A stretch of 64,000 nucleotides of DNA from UBA1426 sp050953365 (GCA_050953365.1 JBMNMN010000001.1:44914-108913); one strand, 5' to 3'. Counted from the first letter of the stretch, positions 35,092-44,199 are shown. Translations and numbers: made by a program. Notes: generated from the sequence alone by a model not told the origin.

Positions 35092-36494
35092 ATGGAAACC
35101 AACTATATCGGCATCGGTAATATGATTAATTTCTCTCATATTCGCGATGTGATTCGGAATTATCAGGAACTGATCAGCGATTTGTCAGAAAAAATCGGTT
35201 CTGTCGATTATATAGCCAATAAAACAAATCTATTGGCTCTCAATGCCACAATTGAGGCCATTCATGCGTCGGACCTTCTGGCCAGTTTCGAACAGATTGT
35301 CGGCAACAACCTGCTCATTCAGGCAAAACTGCTGGCAAAGATTATTGAATATGACCCGGATTTCATTTATACGGACGGAGCGAAATTCGCAAAAGAGAAC
35401 GGGATTGAAGAATTCTATGTAACCGATGGAGCCGGAACGATTGAGTTCACAAGCCATACCGCCAAAAAAGGCACCCAAATCAGTTCGCCGGCTTTATTAA
35501 AAGTAATAGACAATCCGGAAATCGTCGTGGTGCTGCCGGCAACGGCAAGCTCTGTAGGCGACATACAATACAAGGTTGCTGCAGCCGCCAGAATCGACAG
35601 GCCGGGACTGATTCAGTTTTCTTCGCATTTTATCAAGCCCTCCGGTCAGGAGGCTATAGACGGTTTTGGAGTAATTGCCCAGGAGACAAAGCGGCTTGCC
35701 GATTTATCCAAGGATATTTCCGCTGAAATAAGCGCTCAGACAAAGGGAATGATCGAAAAAATCAACGAACTAACCTCTTTGTCCGAGAGCTTCGATGAAA
35801 CACAAGACGCGAAAGCCCTGGCAGCAGAATTTAGAGAAAGACTAAAAGAACTGAGGGAATATTTTAAAAATCTACTCTCACCTTTGTCCGACCTGGTCAG
35901 CATTGCAAAACAAACGAGCCTTTTAGGTGTCAGCGCATCCATCGAGGCCGCCCATTCCACCAACGAAAAGCAGGACTTTCGATAACCTCCTTAACACCCA
36001 TATGGTCATCGAAGCGAAGCTCATGTCTTTATGTAATAGAGAGAATGCCGGACACCTCTTTCGAGGAACTTGTCTCGATGACTGATTATAGCGGAGTTGC
36101 TGAAATCTGGGTGACCGATTCAAACGGGGTGGTAGAACTTACAAATATAGATGGAGGAAAAGGATTTGCTTTCTCAAATGAAGGGCAGACTGGTCCGTTC
36201 ATGGCAATTCTAAGCAATCCCAACGCCGTTGTCACACAACCCCCTTCCTACAGGGACATCGACGGGCGCGTATATAAGTATGCAGGCGTGGCAAGAAGGG
36301 ATAAACCTGGCATTTGCCAAATCGGAAGTCCTTCAAAGCTGTACGGCGACAGCACCGCAAAGGGCTTCTCCGAAGTATCCAAACAGATAAAAGCTTTAGG
36401 GGAGCAGTCCAAATCCCTCACTACCGAAATGGAAGAAATGATTCGAGAAATGGATTTTAAGGCCAAAATGGCCATCGATTCCTTGGGGAAATAA
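35092..36494 (+). pseudogene. chemoreceptor-like double-unit gene, interrupted by two frameshifts
   Basis: Two homologous halves are readable. Each has a methyl-accepting-chemotaxis tip helix (IANKTNLLALNATIEAIHAS; IAKQTSLLGVSASIEAAHST), then about 130 residues resembling a cache/PAS-like sensor (IEEFYVTDGAGTIEFTS; AEIWVTDSNGVVELTN), then the receptor's returning helix (GFGVIAQETKRLADLSKDI; GFSEVSKQIKALGEQSKSL). The first frame stops at 35985. Homology to unit 1 continues in the +1 frame (FDNLLNTHMVIEAKL), then shifts again near 36020-36030 into the frame of the 36045-36494 stretch. Both shifts lie beside TTT runs, so a sequencing error is possible; otherwise it is a pseudogene. AGGTG precedes ATG 35092. 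No membrane helix is present. Confidence 0.75.
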
Positions 36495-36504
36495 CTATAT
36501 TAGA

Positions 36505-36552
36505 TGTAGTTGTATTTGGAGCGCATTTGGTGCCAGACATCAAATGCGCTTC
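36505..36552. repeat. REP-like palindrome
   Basis: GAGCGCATTTGGTG and CATCAAATGCGCTTC form an inverted repeat between the convergent chemoreceptor-like gene and the response regulator. It may act as a shared terminator. Confidence 0.6.
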
Positions 36553-36556
36553 AACA

Positions 36557-37933
36557 TTAATTATCATCCCGGCTGATTCCGTACTCGGTTATTTTATTCA
36601 AAAGCTGCCTGCGGGTTATGCCTAACACTTCGGCAGACTTGTTCATATCATAGTTGTACTTCTTGAGAATGTTTTCAATATAAATGGTTTCGGCCTCTTT
36701 GCGCATTTCACGCAGGCCCTTTTCCTCCTTGAGAGGCACCATGCTCTTAACATCATTTCCCGCCGTGATAGGAACAGGGAAAGAATCCTTCTGAATCACG
36801 CCGTCCTCGGACAGCACCACCATGCGCTCAATCATGTTCTTCAGTTCCCGTATATTCCCCGGATAATGATAGGAAAGCAGATCATCCATTACCGTAGAAT
36901 CAATGTGGTTGATGGTCTTCTTCATCTCGCTCTGGGATCTCTTGAAGAAATAATCGATCAAAAGGGGCAAATCCTCTTTCCTCTCTCGCAGAGGAGGAAT
37001 ATGAATCACAATAGTGCTGATGCGGTAGTAAAAATCCTCCCGAAAACGTTCCGCGGCAATTTCCTCCGCCAAATTCTTGTTTGTAGCGGAAACAAGGCGA
37101 AAATCTACTTCTATCTCCTCATTGCTGCCCATCCGATAGATGCGCTTCGTTTCAATAGCCTTCAGAAGTTTCGCCTGCATGGACAGGGGAATGTCACCGA
37201 TCTCATCCAAAAAAAGAGTTCCCGAATCCGTCGCCTCGATGCGGCCGATCCTCCGGGTCATGGCTCCCGTAAAGGAGCCCTTTTCGTGCCCGAACAACTC
37301 CGACTCCAGCACCGTAGCCGCAATGGCATGGCAGTTCAAGTCCATAAAGGTTTTATCTGCTCTGGGGCTGTTTTCATGTATGTAGCGAGCAAGTATTTCC
37401 TTGCCCACGCCGGATTCGCCCAAAATGAGAATGTTGGAATCGCTGTTTGCGGCTTTTTTCGCCGTGGCCAGCACGTTTTGAAAAAGCGGGCTTTTGGTTT
37501 CCAGCATGGCATCATATTGATTCATTTTTGCCTTCAACAGTTGGTTTTCCTGCCTTAAGTCCAGCATTTTATGGAGCTTGCTGATCTCCCGCAGCAACTC
37601 TCCCGGGTCGCCGCCTTTTGTTACATAGGAATAGGCCCCTTCCCGCATGGCTTCCACCGCATTTCCAATGCTGCCATAAGCCGTCAATATGATAACCTCT
37701 ATACCCGGGTAACGCTCCTTTATCCCCGCCATCAATTGTCTTCCGTCAATCTCGGGCATCATCAGGTCAGTGATAACCAGATCAAAAGGTTTCTTGGCCA
37801 AAGTGACGAAGGCGGCTTGACCGGAGTCGGCGCAGGTGACCATGTGGCCGTTGGCCTCCAATATTACTTTCATTACATTGCAGTAATCCGGCTCATCGTC
37901 TACGACAAGTATTCTTAAACCTCTTTTGTTCAT
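36557..37933 (-). CDS. sigma-54-dependent response regulator (NtrC/AtoC family)
   Basis: This 458-residue regulator has a receiver domain (phospho-acceptor Asp in VITDLMMPEIDG near residue 56, Lys in YVTKGGD), an AAA+ domain (Walker A GESGVGKE, the sigma-54 contact loop EKGSFTGAM with Ser in place of the usual Ala, Walker B LFLDEIGD), and a C-terminal Fis-type helix-turn-helix (SAEVLGITRRQLLNKITEY). It should be activated by the membrane kinase encoded just upstream and open sigma-54 promoters, for which a match exists before the APC permease at 41779-43239. AAGGAGC precedes the ATG. It is the last gene of the APC2-kinase-regulator run. Confidence 0.93.
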   Translation of the reverse strand: MNKRGLRILVVDDEPDYCNVMKVILEANGHMVTCADSGQAAFVTLAKKPFDLVITDLMMPEIDGRQLMAGIKERYPGIEVIILTAYGSIGNAVEAMREGAYSYVTKGGDPGELLREISKLHKMLDLRQENQLLKAKMNQYDAMLETKSPLFQNVLATAKKAANSDSNILILGESGVGKEILARYIHENSPRADKTFMDLNCHAIAATVLESELFGHEKGSFTGAMTRRIGRIEATDSGTLFLDEIGDIPLSMQAKLLKAIETKRIYRMGSNEEIEVDFRLVSATNKNLAEEIAAERFREDFYYRISTIVIHIPPLRERKEDLPLLIDYFFKRSQSEMKKTINHIDSTVMDDLLSYHYPGNIRELKNMIERMVVLSEDGVIQKDSFPVPITAGNDVKSMVPLKEEKGLREMRKEAETIYIENILKKYNYDMNKSAEVLGITRRQLLNKITEYGISRDDN

Positions 37934-37975
37934 AAATACATTGCTCCTTCTGCCTAATTTCGGTTCCTGTCTCTG

Positions 37976-40045
37976 TTAATGGTGGTTAGGCATGGCGGTT
38001 GCTGTTTCCGCAGAAATCCGATTCCTATCCACGGGAATGGTTATAGTAAAAGTGGTTCCTTCCCCAATTTGACTGTCCACTTTAATATCCCCCTGCATTT
38101 TGCTGACTTCATTGTATACGATGTAAAGCCCCAACCCGTTTCCTTCCTTCTTTTCTTTTGTAGAGAAAAACGGATTGAAGATATCTTCTTTAATTTCCTC
38201 CGGTATTCCTTCCCCGTTGTCCCTGACAATCAGGCGAATATGTTGATTTTCCGCATGCTCGCAAGTAATCTCAATCATCCCGTCCTCCGATTCTTTCCGG
38301 GAAATTGCGTCGGCAGCATTGGAAATGAGGTTTACAAGAACCAACTCGATGGCTTCTATGTTCACCACCACATCATGAGACCCTGTAAATCTATAGTATA
38401 CTGTGATACCGCGTTTATCCAGCCAATTTCTCTGCAGATCAATGGTATTGCTGATGTGAACATAAAGATTGACAAGTTCTTTTTTGTTGGAAGTCATCCT
38501 GGAGAAGTTCAGCAGGTTTTCGATGATCCTGCCCGCCTTTTCCACGGATTTTTCAATGATTTTTATAGCTTCCTCCCGGGTGGCCGGATCATTCCCTTCT
38601 ATAGATTTCAACACGTAACTGTAGTTCCGGATCAAACCCAGCGGGTTGCGTATTTCGTGGGCTACGCCAGATGCCAGCTGGCCGACGGCAATCATCTTGT
38701 TGTCCTGCAGCATCTGACGCTCCGCGCTTCTCTGATCCGTCACATCCATAATCATCAGCAGGATTTTCTGAACCTTCCCCCGGGTGTCTTTTATGGTAAA
38801 GGAGTGAGCCTCATAGATCCCCCGGCCCACGGTAAATTCCGTATCATGTTCCTTTTCTTCCAGAAATGTCTTTTCAATGAGCTCGGAAAGCCGGCTGCTC
38901 GCAACCTCATCTGCGCCGAGAACCTCAGGCAGCTTGAGCCCGATGGCATTGTGCCGTCGTATCTGCAGATATTGAGCAAGCGCCTTGTTGATGTCCACAA
39001 TCTTACCTTCTCTATTCACTTCCGCCAGGTAATAGGTGACGCCGTCAAAGGTCGTCTGCATTTCGTTCTGGCTTTCTATCAGGAGCTCCATCCTCTGCTG
39101 CAGCTCTTCATACAAACTCTTGTTGGATTGGTAGAACACGAGGAAGACGCAGAGAACAGCGGCAAAAAGAATGAGGATAATAATGCCGATTTTTTCTACA
39201 AAACTTTCCGTATACAATTGGTAGGACATCCCCATCCATTTGGACTGAAGGTTTGTGAGTACTCGCGCATTGTCCATGTAATAAATGGCATTATTCAGAA
39301 TCTCAAAGAGGATGTTATTTTCGGCAGCCACAGCAAGGCTGTAATTTTTTTCATAGAGATATCCGTCTGCGCGCAATAAGTTGTTCGAAATGTAATCCAT
39401 GCCCAGAAAATAATTTAACGCGGTTTCGCTGCCGGCGACGGCGTTGGCGTCTCCCGATTTAAGGCGGCCGACCGCATCCTCGGTGCTGTCTGCAAGAAGC
39501 AGCTCTGCTTTGGGAAAAAGCTCCCGAATCGCATCCTCCGAAGGGTCCCCTTCAACGCAGGCGATGACAAAGCCCCGGCCCTCCGGAGAAGCAGCAAGGG
39601 ACATGGTGTTTTGATACAACAGAACGCCCTTGACTTCTACCACCGGCATGGTGTACGAAATGGTTTTATCAAGGGCAAGGTCATGCATGGCAAGGGCTGC
39701 ATCGGCCTGCCCGTCCACGAGAGCCGCCTCCAAATCCCGTTTCACGATAGGCACATAACTTATTTCTATATGATAGCTGCTGCGGAAATGATCCAAATAG
39801 TCCACGAGTATCCCGGAAGCATTGCGATGGCTATCAAGCATTATAAGAGGAGCGGAATCGTCCGTGACGGCTATAACCAGTTCCTTTTTAGCAGATAGCC
39901 ATACCTTTTGGTCCTGACTTAAGGGATAGAGCTCCGCCGGCGTCGGATCTGCCATCACTTGCCGCAAACTCGCGCTTCTATAGAAGAACATCAGCGAAAC
40001 AGACAGAATAACCAATGCAATAAGCAGAATCCTTCTCTTATTCAT
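37976..40045 (-). CDS. membrane histidine kinase with extracytoplasmic solute-binding (SBP_bac_3-like) sensor
   Basis: This 689-residue protein has an N-terminal membrane helix, a type-3 solute-binding sensor (LVIAVTDDSAPLIMLDSHR ... ILVDYLDHF; GQADAALAMHDL), a second helix (IGIIILILFAAVLCVFLVFY), a PAS domain, HisKA with phospho-acceptor His in ASGVAHEIRNPLGLIRN, and HATPase (NLISNAADAI, DNGEGIPEEI, NGLGLYIV). The sensor class binds amino acids or related small solutes. The start at 40045 uses GGGAG seven bases upstream and overlaps the APC permease stop by eight bases. This shows tight coupling of sensor and transporter. Confidence 0.92.
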   Translation of the reverse strand: MNKRRILLIALVILSVSLMFFYRSASLRQVMADPTPAELYPLSQDQKVWLSAKKELVIAVTDDSAPLIMLDSHRNASGILVDYLDHFRSSYHIEISYVPIVKRDLEAALVDGQADAALAMHDLALDKTISYTMPVVEVKGVLLYQNTMSLAASPEGRGFVIACVEGDPSEDAIRELFPKAELLLADSTEDAVGRLKSGDANAVAGSETALNYFLGMDYISNNLLRADGYLYEKNYSLAVAAENNILFEILNNAIYYMDNARVLTNLQSKWMGMSYQLYTESFVEKIGIIILILFAAVLCVFLVFYQSNKSLYEELQQRMELLIESQNEMQTTFDGVTYYLAEVNREGKIVDINKALAQYLQIRRHNAIGLKLPEVLGADEVASSRLSELIEKTFLEEKEHDTEFTVGRGIYEAHSFTIKDTRGKVQKILLMIMDVTDQRSAERQMLQDNKMIAVGQLASGVAHEIRNPLGLIRNYSYVLKSIEGNDPATREEAIKIIEKSVEKAGRIIENLLNFSRMTSNKKELVNLYVHISNTIDLQRNWLDKRGITVYYRFTGSHDVVVNIEAIELVLVNLISNAADAISRKESEDGMIEITCEHAENQHIRLIVRDNGEGIPEEIKEDIFNPFFSTKEKKEGNGLGLYIVYNEVSKMQGDIKVDSQIGEGTTFTITIPVDRNRISAETATAMPNHH

Positions 40046-41486
40046 GTGCATACTCCCTTCGCGAATACTCTTCCCCAAAAATAAGCAATTCCCGTTCCAA
40101 GGGAGATACAATGCCGTAGGATATCCTGCTCCAAATAAAGAATATTCCTCCTAAAAGCAGCCATATGAGGATCAGAGCCCATTCCTGAGGCCAGGCCAGA
40201 GACACGTTTCCTGCCGGGGTGTAAAGAAACAGAAAACCAATAGACATGATTGCTACGAGGACAGCGGTAGGAACCCCGTATTTAATTTTGAAAGGCCGGG
40301 CAAGTTCCGGTTCCTTTTTCCTCAGAATCAGAAAAGCTATGGCTACCATAAGATAGGACAACACGGAGCCGAAGGCGCTGGCATTGACAAACCACACCAA
40401 TGCGTTTCTCCCCAGTAAAGGAGTAAGGGTGCATATTCCTCCCACCAGGAAAATAGCTCCTGTAGGTGTTTTATATCTGGGGTGCAGGTTGCCGAAAACC
40501 GGCGGAAGCATTTTGGCTCTTCCCATTGCAAAAATAATTCTCGTGGACCCAACGATGAAGCCGTTCCAACTGGTCATAATACCGCAAATACCGCCCACGA
40601 TCATCATTTTGCCGAAAATGGGAGATTTGAAACAATAGGCCATTGCGTCTGCCGCAGGCACAATCCCTGCGCCGCGCACTTCCGGAGGAGCCGACAGGCT
40701 GATACCCAGGATGATGAGGAAGTACCAGCACGCTGCCAGAAGGATGGAGACGATAAAGGTTTTGGAAATTTGCCGCAAGGGCAGGTTCATTTCCTCTGCA
40801 GATTGGGGAATGACGTCAAATCCCACAAACATGGAAGGCACCATCAGCAGTACAGCTACGAGTCCTTTCCCCGTGGTAAAAGCAGGTTCAATATAAGCGG
40901 GATTCCCAAAGGATATGCCTCCAAAGATAAAAATCAATCCTACGAGGAAAAGAGCGGAAGTGGTCATGACTTGAAAAATAGCGGCAGGGCGTATTCCAAA
41001 ATGATTGAGGAAGAGCAGAACCAGCGCTCCCGCCATGCCCACCAGCGACCAAGAGGCGAAAACAGGATATCCGCCGATGCTCCACAAGTAGCCGACTTTC
41101 GGAATAGGAAGTATGTAGTCGATGGCCGTGGCGATGGCAATGCCCTCCCAGGCAGCCACTCCGATATATGCAAAAGATATTGCCCAGCCTACCAGCCAAG
41201 CAAATCGTCTGCCCAAGGCGCGGTATGCGTAAACCATTTCGCCGCCTGCAAGAGGCAGCGCCGCTGTCAACTCGGCGTAGGTGAGTCCGACGAGAATACA
41301 AAGAGCGGCTCCTATGGCAAAAGCCAAAAAGGAACCCAGAACGCCCGCTTCCTTAATCCAAAGGCCGGAGAGCATCACCCATCCCCAGCCCACCATGGTT
41401 CCAAAGGCAAGAGTGAGTACATCGGTCCTGCCCAGTACCCGCTTTAGCCCTTCATTATCTCCCGGTCTAATATTACTCGTATTCAT
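40038..41486 (-). CDS. APC-family amino-acid permease (copy 2)
   Basis: This 482-residue carrier has twelve membrane helices and the APC-family start FGTMVGWGWVMLSGLW, the conserved TYAELTAALPLAGGEMVYAYRA and GWAISFAYIGVAAWEGIAIAT. It closely resembles the permease at 41779-43239 throughout (for example GFDVIPQSAEEMNLPLRQISK against GFDVIPQAAEEMNIPLRSIAK), so the two are recent duplicates. The substrate is probably an amino acid or amine. The stop overlaps the kinase start by eight bases, placing it in one unit with the kinase and regulator. No sigma-54 box is visible upstream. Confidence 0.92.
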   Translation of the reverse strand: MNTSNIRPGDNEGLKRVLGRTDVLTLAFGTMVGWGWVMLSGLWIKEAGVLGSFLAFAIGAALCILVGLTYAELTAALPLAGGEMVYAYRALGRRFAWLVGWAISFAYIGVAAWEGIAIATAIDYILPIPKVGYLWSIGGYPVFASWSLVGMAGALVLLFLNHFGIRPAAIFQVMTTSALFLVGLIFIFGGISFGNPAYIEPAFTTGKGLVAVLLMVPSMFVGFDVIPQSAEEMNLPLRQISKTFIVSILLAACWYFLIILGISLSAPPEVRGAGIVPAADAMAYCFKSPIFGKMMIVGGICGIMTSWNGFIVGSTRIIFAMGRAKMLPPVFGNLHPRYKTPTGAIFLVGGICTLTPLLGRNALVWFVNASAFGSVLSYLMVAIAFLILRKKEPELARPFKIKYGVPTAVLVAIMSIGFLFLYTPAGNVSLAWPQEWALILIWLLLGGIFFIWSRISYGIVSPLERELLIFGEEYSRREYAHE

Positions 41487-41620
41487 CCCGCCGCCTTATA
41501 TTAAATACCAAATACCGTTCGTGTTTATGCTGTATTCGGTGGTGTTTTTTGCCGTCTGACATCATTTACAAAAGTCGTAATAATCATACCAATTGCCAAA
41601 ACATAAGACAAGGGATGATT

Positions 41621-41658
41621 TGCCGAGGGGCCGGGATTGTCTTCCCGACCCCTCGGCA
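41621..41658 (-). terminator. hairpin between the two APC permease genes
   Basis: TGCCGAGGGG-CCGGGA pairs with TCCCGACCCCTCGGCA, a very stable stem. It lies downstream of the 41779-43239 permease. Confidence 0.6.
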
Positions 41659-41721
41659 TTTACAAGGAGTAAGCAAAATCAGTATGCTATCTTTTAGAGT
41701 TCTTCAACTTTTAAGGCATTT

Positions 41722-41765
41722 GCCAAGGCGTCGGGGGAATAGCCCCGGCGCCTTGGCCTTAATTA
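41722..41765 (-). terminator. hairpin after APC permease copy 1
   Basis: CCAAGGCG...CGGGG pairs with CCCCG...CGCCTTGG about 15 bases beyond the stop of the 41779-43239 gene. On the minus strand it is followed by a moderately T-rich stretch. Confidence 0.55.
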
Positions 41766-41778
41766 GGGCAGGCAAAGA

Positions 41779-43239
41779 TTAGTATGTTATTTCTCTCGAA
41801 CCGGTATACTTGCGATCTTCTCTCATGTAGTCCTCGCCAAACATTAGATATTCCCTTTCCTCTGCGGTTACGTTAGAATATGCTTTCTGATTCATAACCA
41901 ACAAAACCGCCCCGAGAATGACCCAACCGAATACCATTAACCACTCATACGGCCAAACCAGACCGGGAGTGAAAATGGGCAGGTAAAGGGATATGAAGAA
42001 AATGGCAACGGCAACAGCAATCACTCCAATGACGCCCCCTGCGTTAACTTTGTAAGGTCTTGCCAGATCCGGTTCCTTTTTGCGCAGCGCCACGAAGGAG
42101 CAGGCCACCATGCAATAGGCCACAACGGTTCCAAATGCGCTGGCGTCCACAAACCATACCAGAGCGCTCTTTCCAAGCAATGGTGAAAGGCATGTGATCA
42201 ATCCGACCAGCACGATAGCCGCAGTGGGAGTTTGGTATTTGGGATGAACTCTTCCGAATACGGGAGGAAGCATTTTAGCCCGACCCATAGCGAAAATAAC
42301 CCGCGTCGCGCCCAGAATAAATCCGTTCCATGAGGTCAGGATTCCGCACAGAGCCGCAACAATCATGAATTTCCCTGCAGCTGGCGAGTTCAGAGCATGA
42401 GCAAAGGAATCTGCCACGGGTATCGCAGCCGAATCTCTTACTTCCTGAGGCGCGCACAGTGAGATACCCAGGATCATGATGATATACCAAGCGGCAGCCA
42501 TCAGAATAGACGCAATAAGTACCTTTGCAATAGATCTGAGAGGAATGTTCATCTCCTCCGCCGCCTGTGGTATAACGTCGAATCCTACGAACATGGCAGG
42601 CACCATCAGCAGCACCACAACGAGACCGCTGGCGTTGGTCGTCAGAGGGAGCATGTTAGAAACACTTCCAAATCCCACTCCGCCAAAGAAGAACAGGATG
42701 CCGCCGATGGCCATGGCCACCGTAGCCGCAGACTGGAAAATTGCTGCCGGCTTGACGCCCCTGTAGTTCACGATGGCTAGAATCAGTCCGCCCAAGGAGC
42801 CTACCAATACCCAAGACAGATAAACGTCAAATCCAGCTACCGTCCAAAGATAGCCAAATCTGGGCAGGGGAATGAGGTAGTCGATGGCGGTAACCATTGC
42901 CGGTCCTTCCCAAGCGGCTACTCCCACATAGGCGAAAGTAATCATCCAGCCGGTAAACCAGGAAGCTTTGTAGCCCAGACCGCGATAGGAGAAGACAAGT
43001 TCGCCGCCGGCAAGGGGCAGCGCCGGTGTCAACTCCGCATAAGTTAGGCCGACGAAGATGCAAAGCACGGCGCCGATGAGAAAAGCAGCCACAGCGCCGA
43101 CAACTCCGGCTGCGGCAACCCACACTCCGGCCAGCATAATCCAGCCCCAGCCGATCATGGTTCCAAAGGCAAGAGCCAACACGTCCTTAAGGTTCATGAC
43201 CTTTTTTAATTCCGCTCTTTCTTCAACTTTTTTTGCCAT
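41779..43239 (-). CDS. APC-family amino-acid permease (copy 1), sigma-54 controlled
   Basis: This 486-residue integral membrane carrier has twelve predicted helices and the same landmarks as copy 2: FGTMIGWGWIMLAGVW, TYAELTPALPLAGGELVFSY, AYVGVAAWEGPAMVT, FDVIPQAAEEMNIPLRS. APC carriers import amino acids with protons or by exchange. AAGGGTG precedes the ATG. A strong sigma-54 promoter lies 107-122 bases upstream (43346-43361), so expression should depend on an enhancer-binding regulator such as that at 36557-37933. The gene ends with hairpins and seems transcribed separately from the permease-kinase-regulator unit. Confidence 0.92.
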   Translation of the reverse strand: MAKKVEERAELKKVMNLKDVLALAFGTMIGWGWIMLAGVWVAAAGVVGAVAAFLIGAVLCIFVGLTYAELTPALPLAGGELVFSYRGLGYKASWFTGWMITFAYVGVAAWEGPAMVTAIDYLIPLPRFGYLWTVAGFDVYLSWVLVGSLGGLILAIVNYRGVKPAAIFQSAATVAMAIGGILFFFGGVGFGSVSNMLPLTTNASGLVVVLLMVPAMFVGFDVIPQAAEEMNIPLRSIAKVLIASILMAAAWYIIMILGISLCAPQEVRDSAAIPVADSFAHALNSPAAGKFMIVAALCGILTSWNGFILGATRVIFAMGRAKMLPPVFGRVHPKYQTPTAAIVLVGLITCLSPLLGKSALVWFVDASAFGTVVAYCMVACSFVALRKKEPDLARPYKVNAGGVIGVIAVAVAIFFISLYLPIFTPGLVWPYEWLMVFGWVILGAVLLVMNQKAYSNVTAEEREYLMFGEDYMREDRKYTGSREITY

Positions 43240-43345
43240 AATATCACCCTTTCTTGATATGGGCCCAATTTACATATATGATGATTGCTCCGCGGCGAAG
43301 ACATCCCGTATGCCTCACCCTTCGGGCCCGGTATACATCAAATTT

Positions 43346-43361
43346 AGCAATTCCTATGCCA
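43346..43361 (-). promoter_or_regulatory. sigma-54 (-24/-12) promoter of APC permease copy 1
   Basis: The minus strand reads TGGCATAGGAATTGCT, matching TGGCA-N6-TTGCT with GG-N10-GC spacing. It differs at one position from the TRAP-operon promoter at 48059-48074. Confidence 0.85.
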
Positions 43362-43443
43362 AAAAATTTTGATCAGTTACCCTCTGAAATTTCAAGCTAT
43401 AGGGCGGGCGCAATGGCAATTCCGGGAAGTTTTTTAACCAAAA

Positions 43444-43459
43444 AGGAAATTAATTTCCT
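43444..43459. promoter_or_regulatory. 16-bp palindrome, candidate enhancer site
   Basis: AGGAAATTAATTTCCT is a perfect palindrome 83-98 bp upstream of the sigma-54 promoter, a usual position for a regulator binding site. No second copy was found nearby. Confidence 0.45.
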
Positions 43460-43463
43460 AAGA

Positions 43464-43580
43464 AAAAGCAACCGAATATGAAAATAAAACCAAATTTGGT
43501 TGCTTTCCGAAAGAATCAAAATCTGTCCTGTTTGATAGAAAAAAGCAACCGATTTTTCTTCGAAGATTTTTTTCGGTTGC
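43464..43580. repeat. two-unit hairpin pair (AAGCAACC/GGTTGCTT)
   Basis: AAAAGCAACC...GGTTGCTTT (first) and AAAAGCAACCGA...TCGGTTGCTT (second) are hairpins with loops of about 16-22 bases, offset by about 77 bp. They resemble the arrays at 44.5 and 59-62 kb and also lie just after DUF503. Confidence 0.75.
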
Positions 43581-43865
43581 TTATATGAGTGTTTCTAGTT
43601 CGATCTGGACTATGCTTCCCTCTGTATTGCTTTCAATAAAATTAATAACATGATCGGCAATGCTATCTGCCTGGGCATTGTTAGTGGTAACATAGGAAAT
43701 ACCCAAAACAATGATCTGATGAATATCCTGTTCTTCAATCTCTGCTATTGATACATTGAATTTATTGCGGACTTTTGCGCAGATGCTTTTTACAACCATG
43801 CGTTTCTCTTTAAGAGAATGTGACCAGGGTATATGAATTTTAATCTTAAGTGTACCGATAACCAT
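43581..43865 (-). CDS. DUF503 (YlxP-like) protein
   Basis: This 94-residue protein has the DUF503 core: KIKIHIPWSHSLKEKRMVVKS, KVRNKFNVSIAEI and GISYVTTNNAQADSI. Family members are small alpha/beta proteins often near infB and rbfA; function unsettled. GGGAGAATG precedes the ATG. Here it stands alone, between a hairpin pair and a REP-like palindrome. Confidence 0.9.
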   Translation of the reverse strand: MVIGTLKIKIHIPWSHSLKEKRMVVKSICAKVRNKFNVSIAEIEEQDIHQIIVLGISYVTTNNAQADSIADHVINFIESNTEGSIVQIELETLI

Positions 43866-43905
43866 TACATTCTCCCTTGGAAATCATTAGAAATCATTAG
43901 GAATC

Positions 43906-43965
43906 ATTAGGGACGCTTCTTCTTGATTGTGAATACTCGCAGAATCAGAAAGAACCGTCCCTAAT
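43906..43965. repeat. REP-like inverted repeat (GGGACGgTTCTT family)
   Basis: ATTAGGGACGCTTCT on the left pairs with AGAACCGTCCCTAAT on the right around about 30 bases. Three direct copies of AAATCATTAG or close variants precede it at 43881-43910. The GGGACGGTTCTT motif is widespread in Clostridia as a short palindromic repeat. Confidence 0.65.
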
Positions 43966-43971
43966 AACTTC

Positions 43972-44199
43972 TTATCTATAGAAGAAAATATACATTATAA
44001 CTACCAATACAGCAAATAAAATCCCCAACGCCGTCATAGTGTTTCCGTTGTTAAAAACACCTTTTTGAGCTGAACTCTGTTTCGGCTCTGCCTCTATCTC
44101 TATCTCCGCTTCTTCGATTATCTCCGCAATATTGCGCCCGCACCTTTCGCAATACCCATCTTCAAAGGTTTGCTTGCACTTATCACATTGTATTTCCAT
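43972..44199 (-). CDS. zinc-ribbon, single-pass membrane small protein
   Basis: This 75-residue protein has an N-terminal zinc ribbon with Cys-x2-Cys pairs (QCDKCKQ and YCERCGRN), an acidic linker, and one C-terminal helix (MTALGILFAVLVVIMYIFFY). It is tail-anchored, so the ribbon probably faces the cytosol. ATG at 44199 is five bases after AAGGGG; ATG at 44202 and a longer frame to 44220 are less well placed. Function unknown. Confidence 0.75.
   Translation of the reverse strand: MEIQCDKCKQTFEDGYCERCGRNIAEIIEEAEIEIEAEPKQSSAQKGVFNNGNTMTALGILFAVLVVIMYIFFYR

Noticed and set aside
35975..36030. programmed ribosomal frameshift in the chemoreceptor-like gene
   Set aside because: No slippery heptamer with a downstream structure could be recognised, and two successive shifts would be required.
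37979..39379. 466-codon plus-strand open frame opposite the histidine kinase
   Set aside because: It mirrors the kinase coding frame, has no ribosome site, and its protein shows no recognisable domain.
40482..41447. 321-codon plus-strand open frame opposite the APC permease
   Set aside because: Antisense shadow with strongly biased composition; the minus frame is a clear permease.
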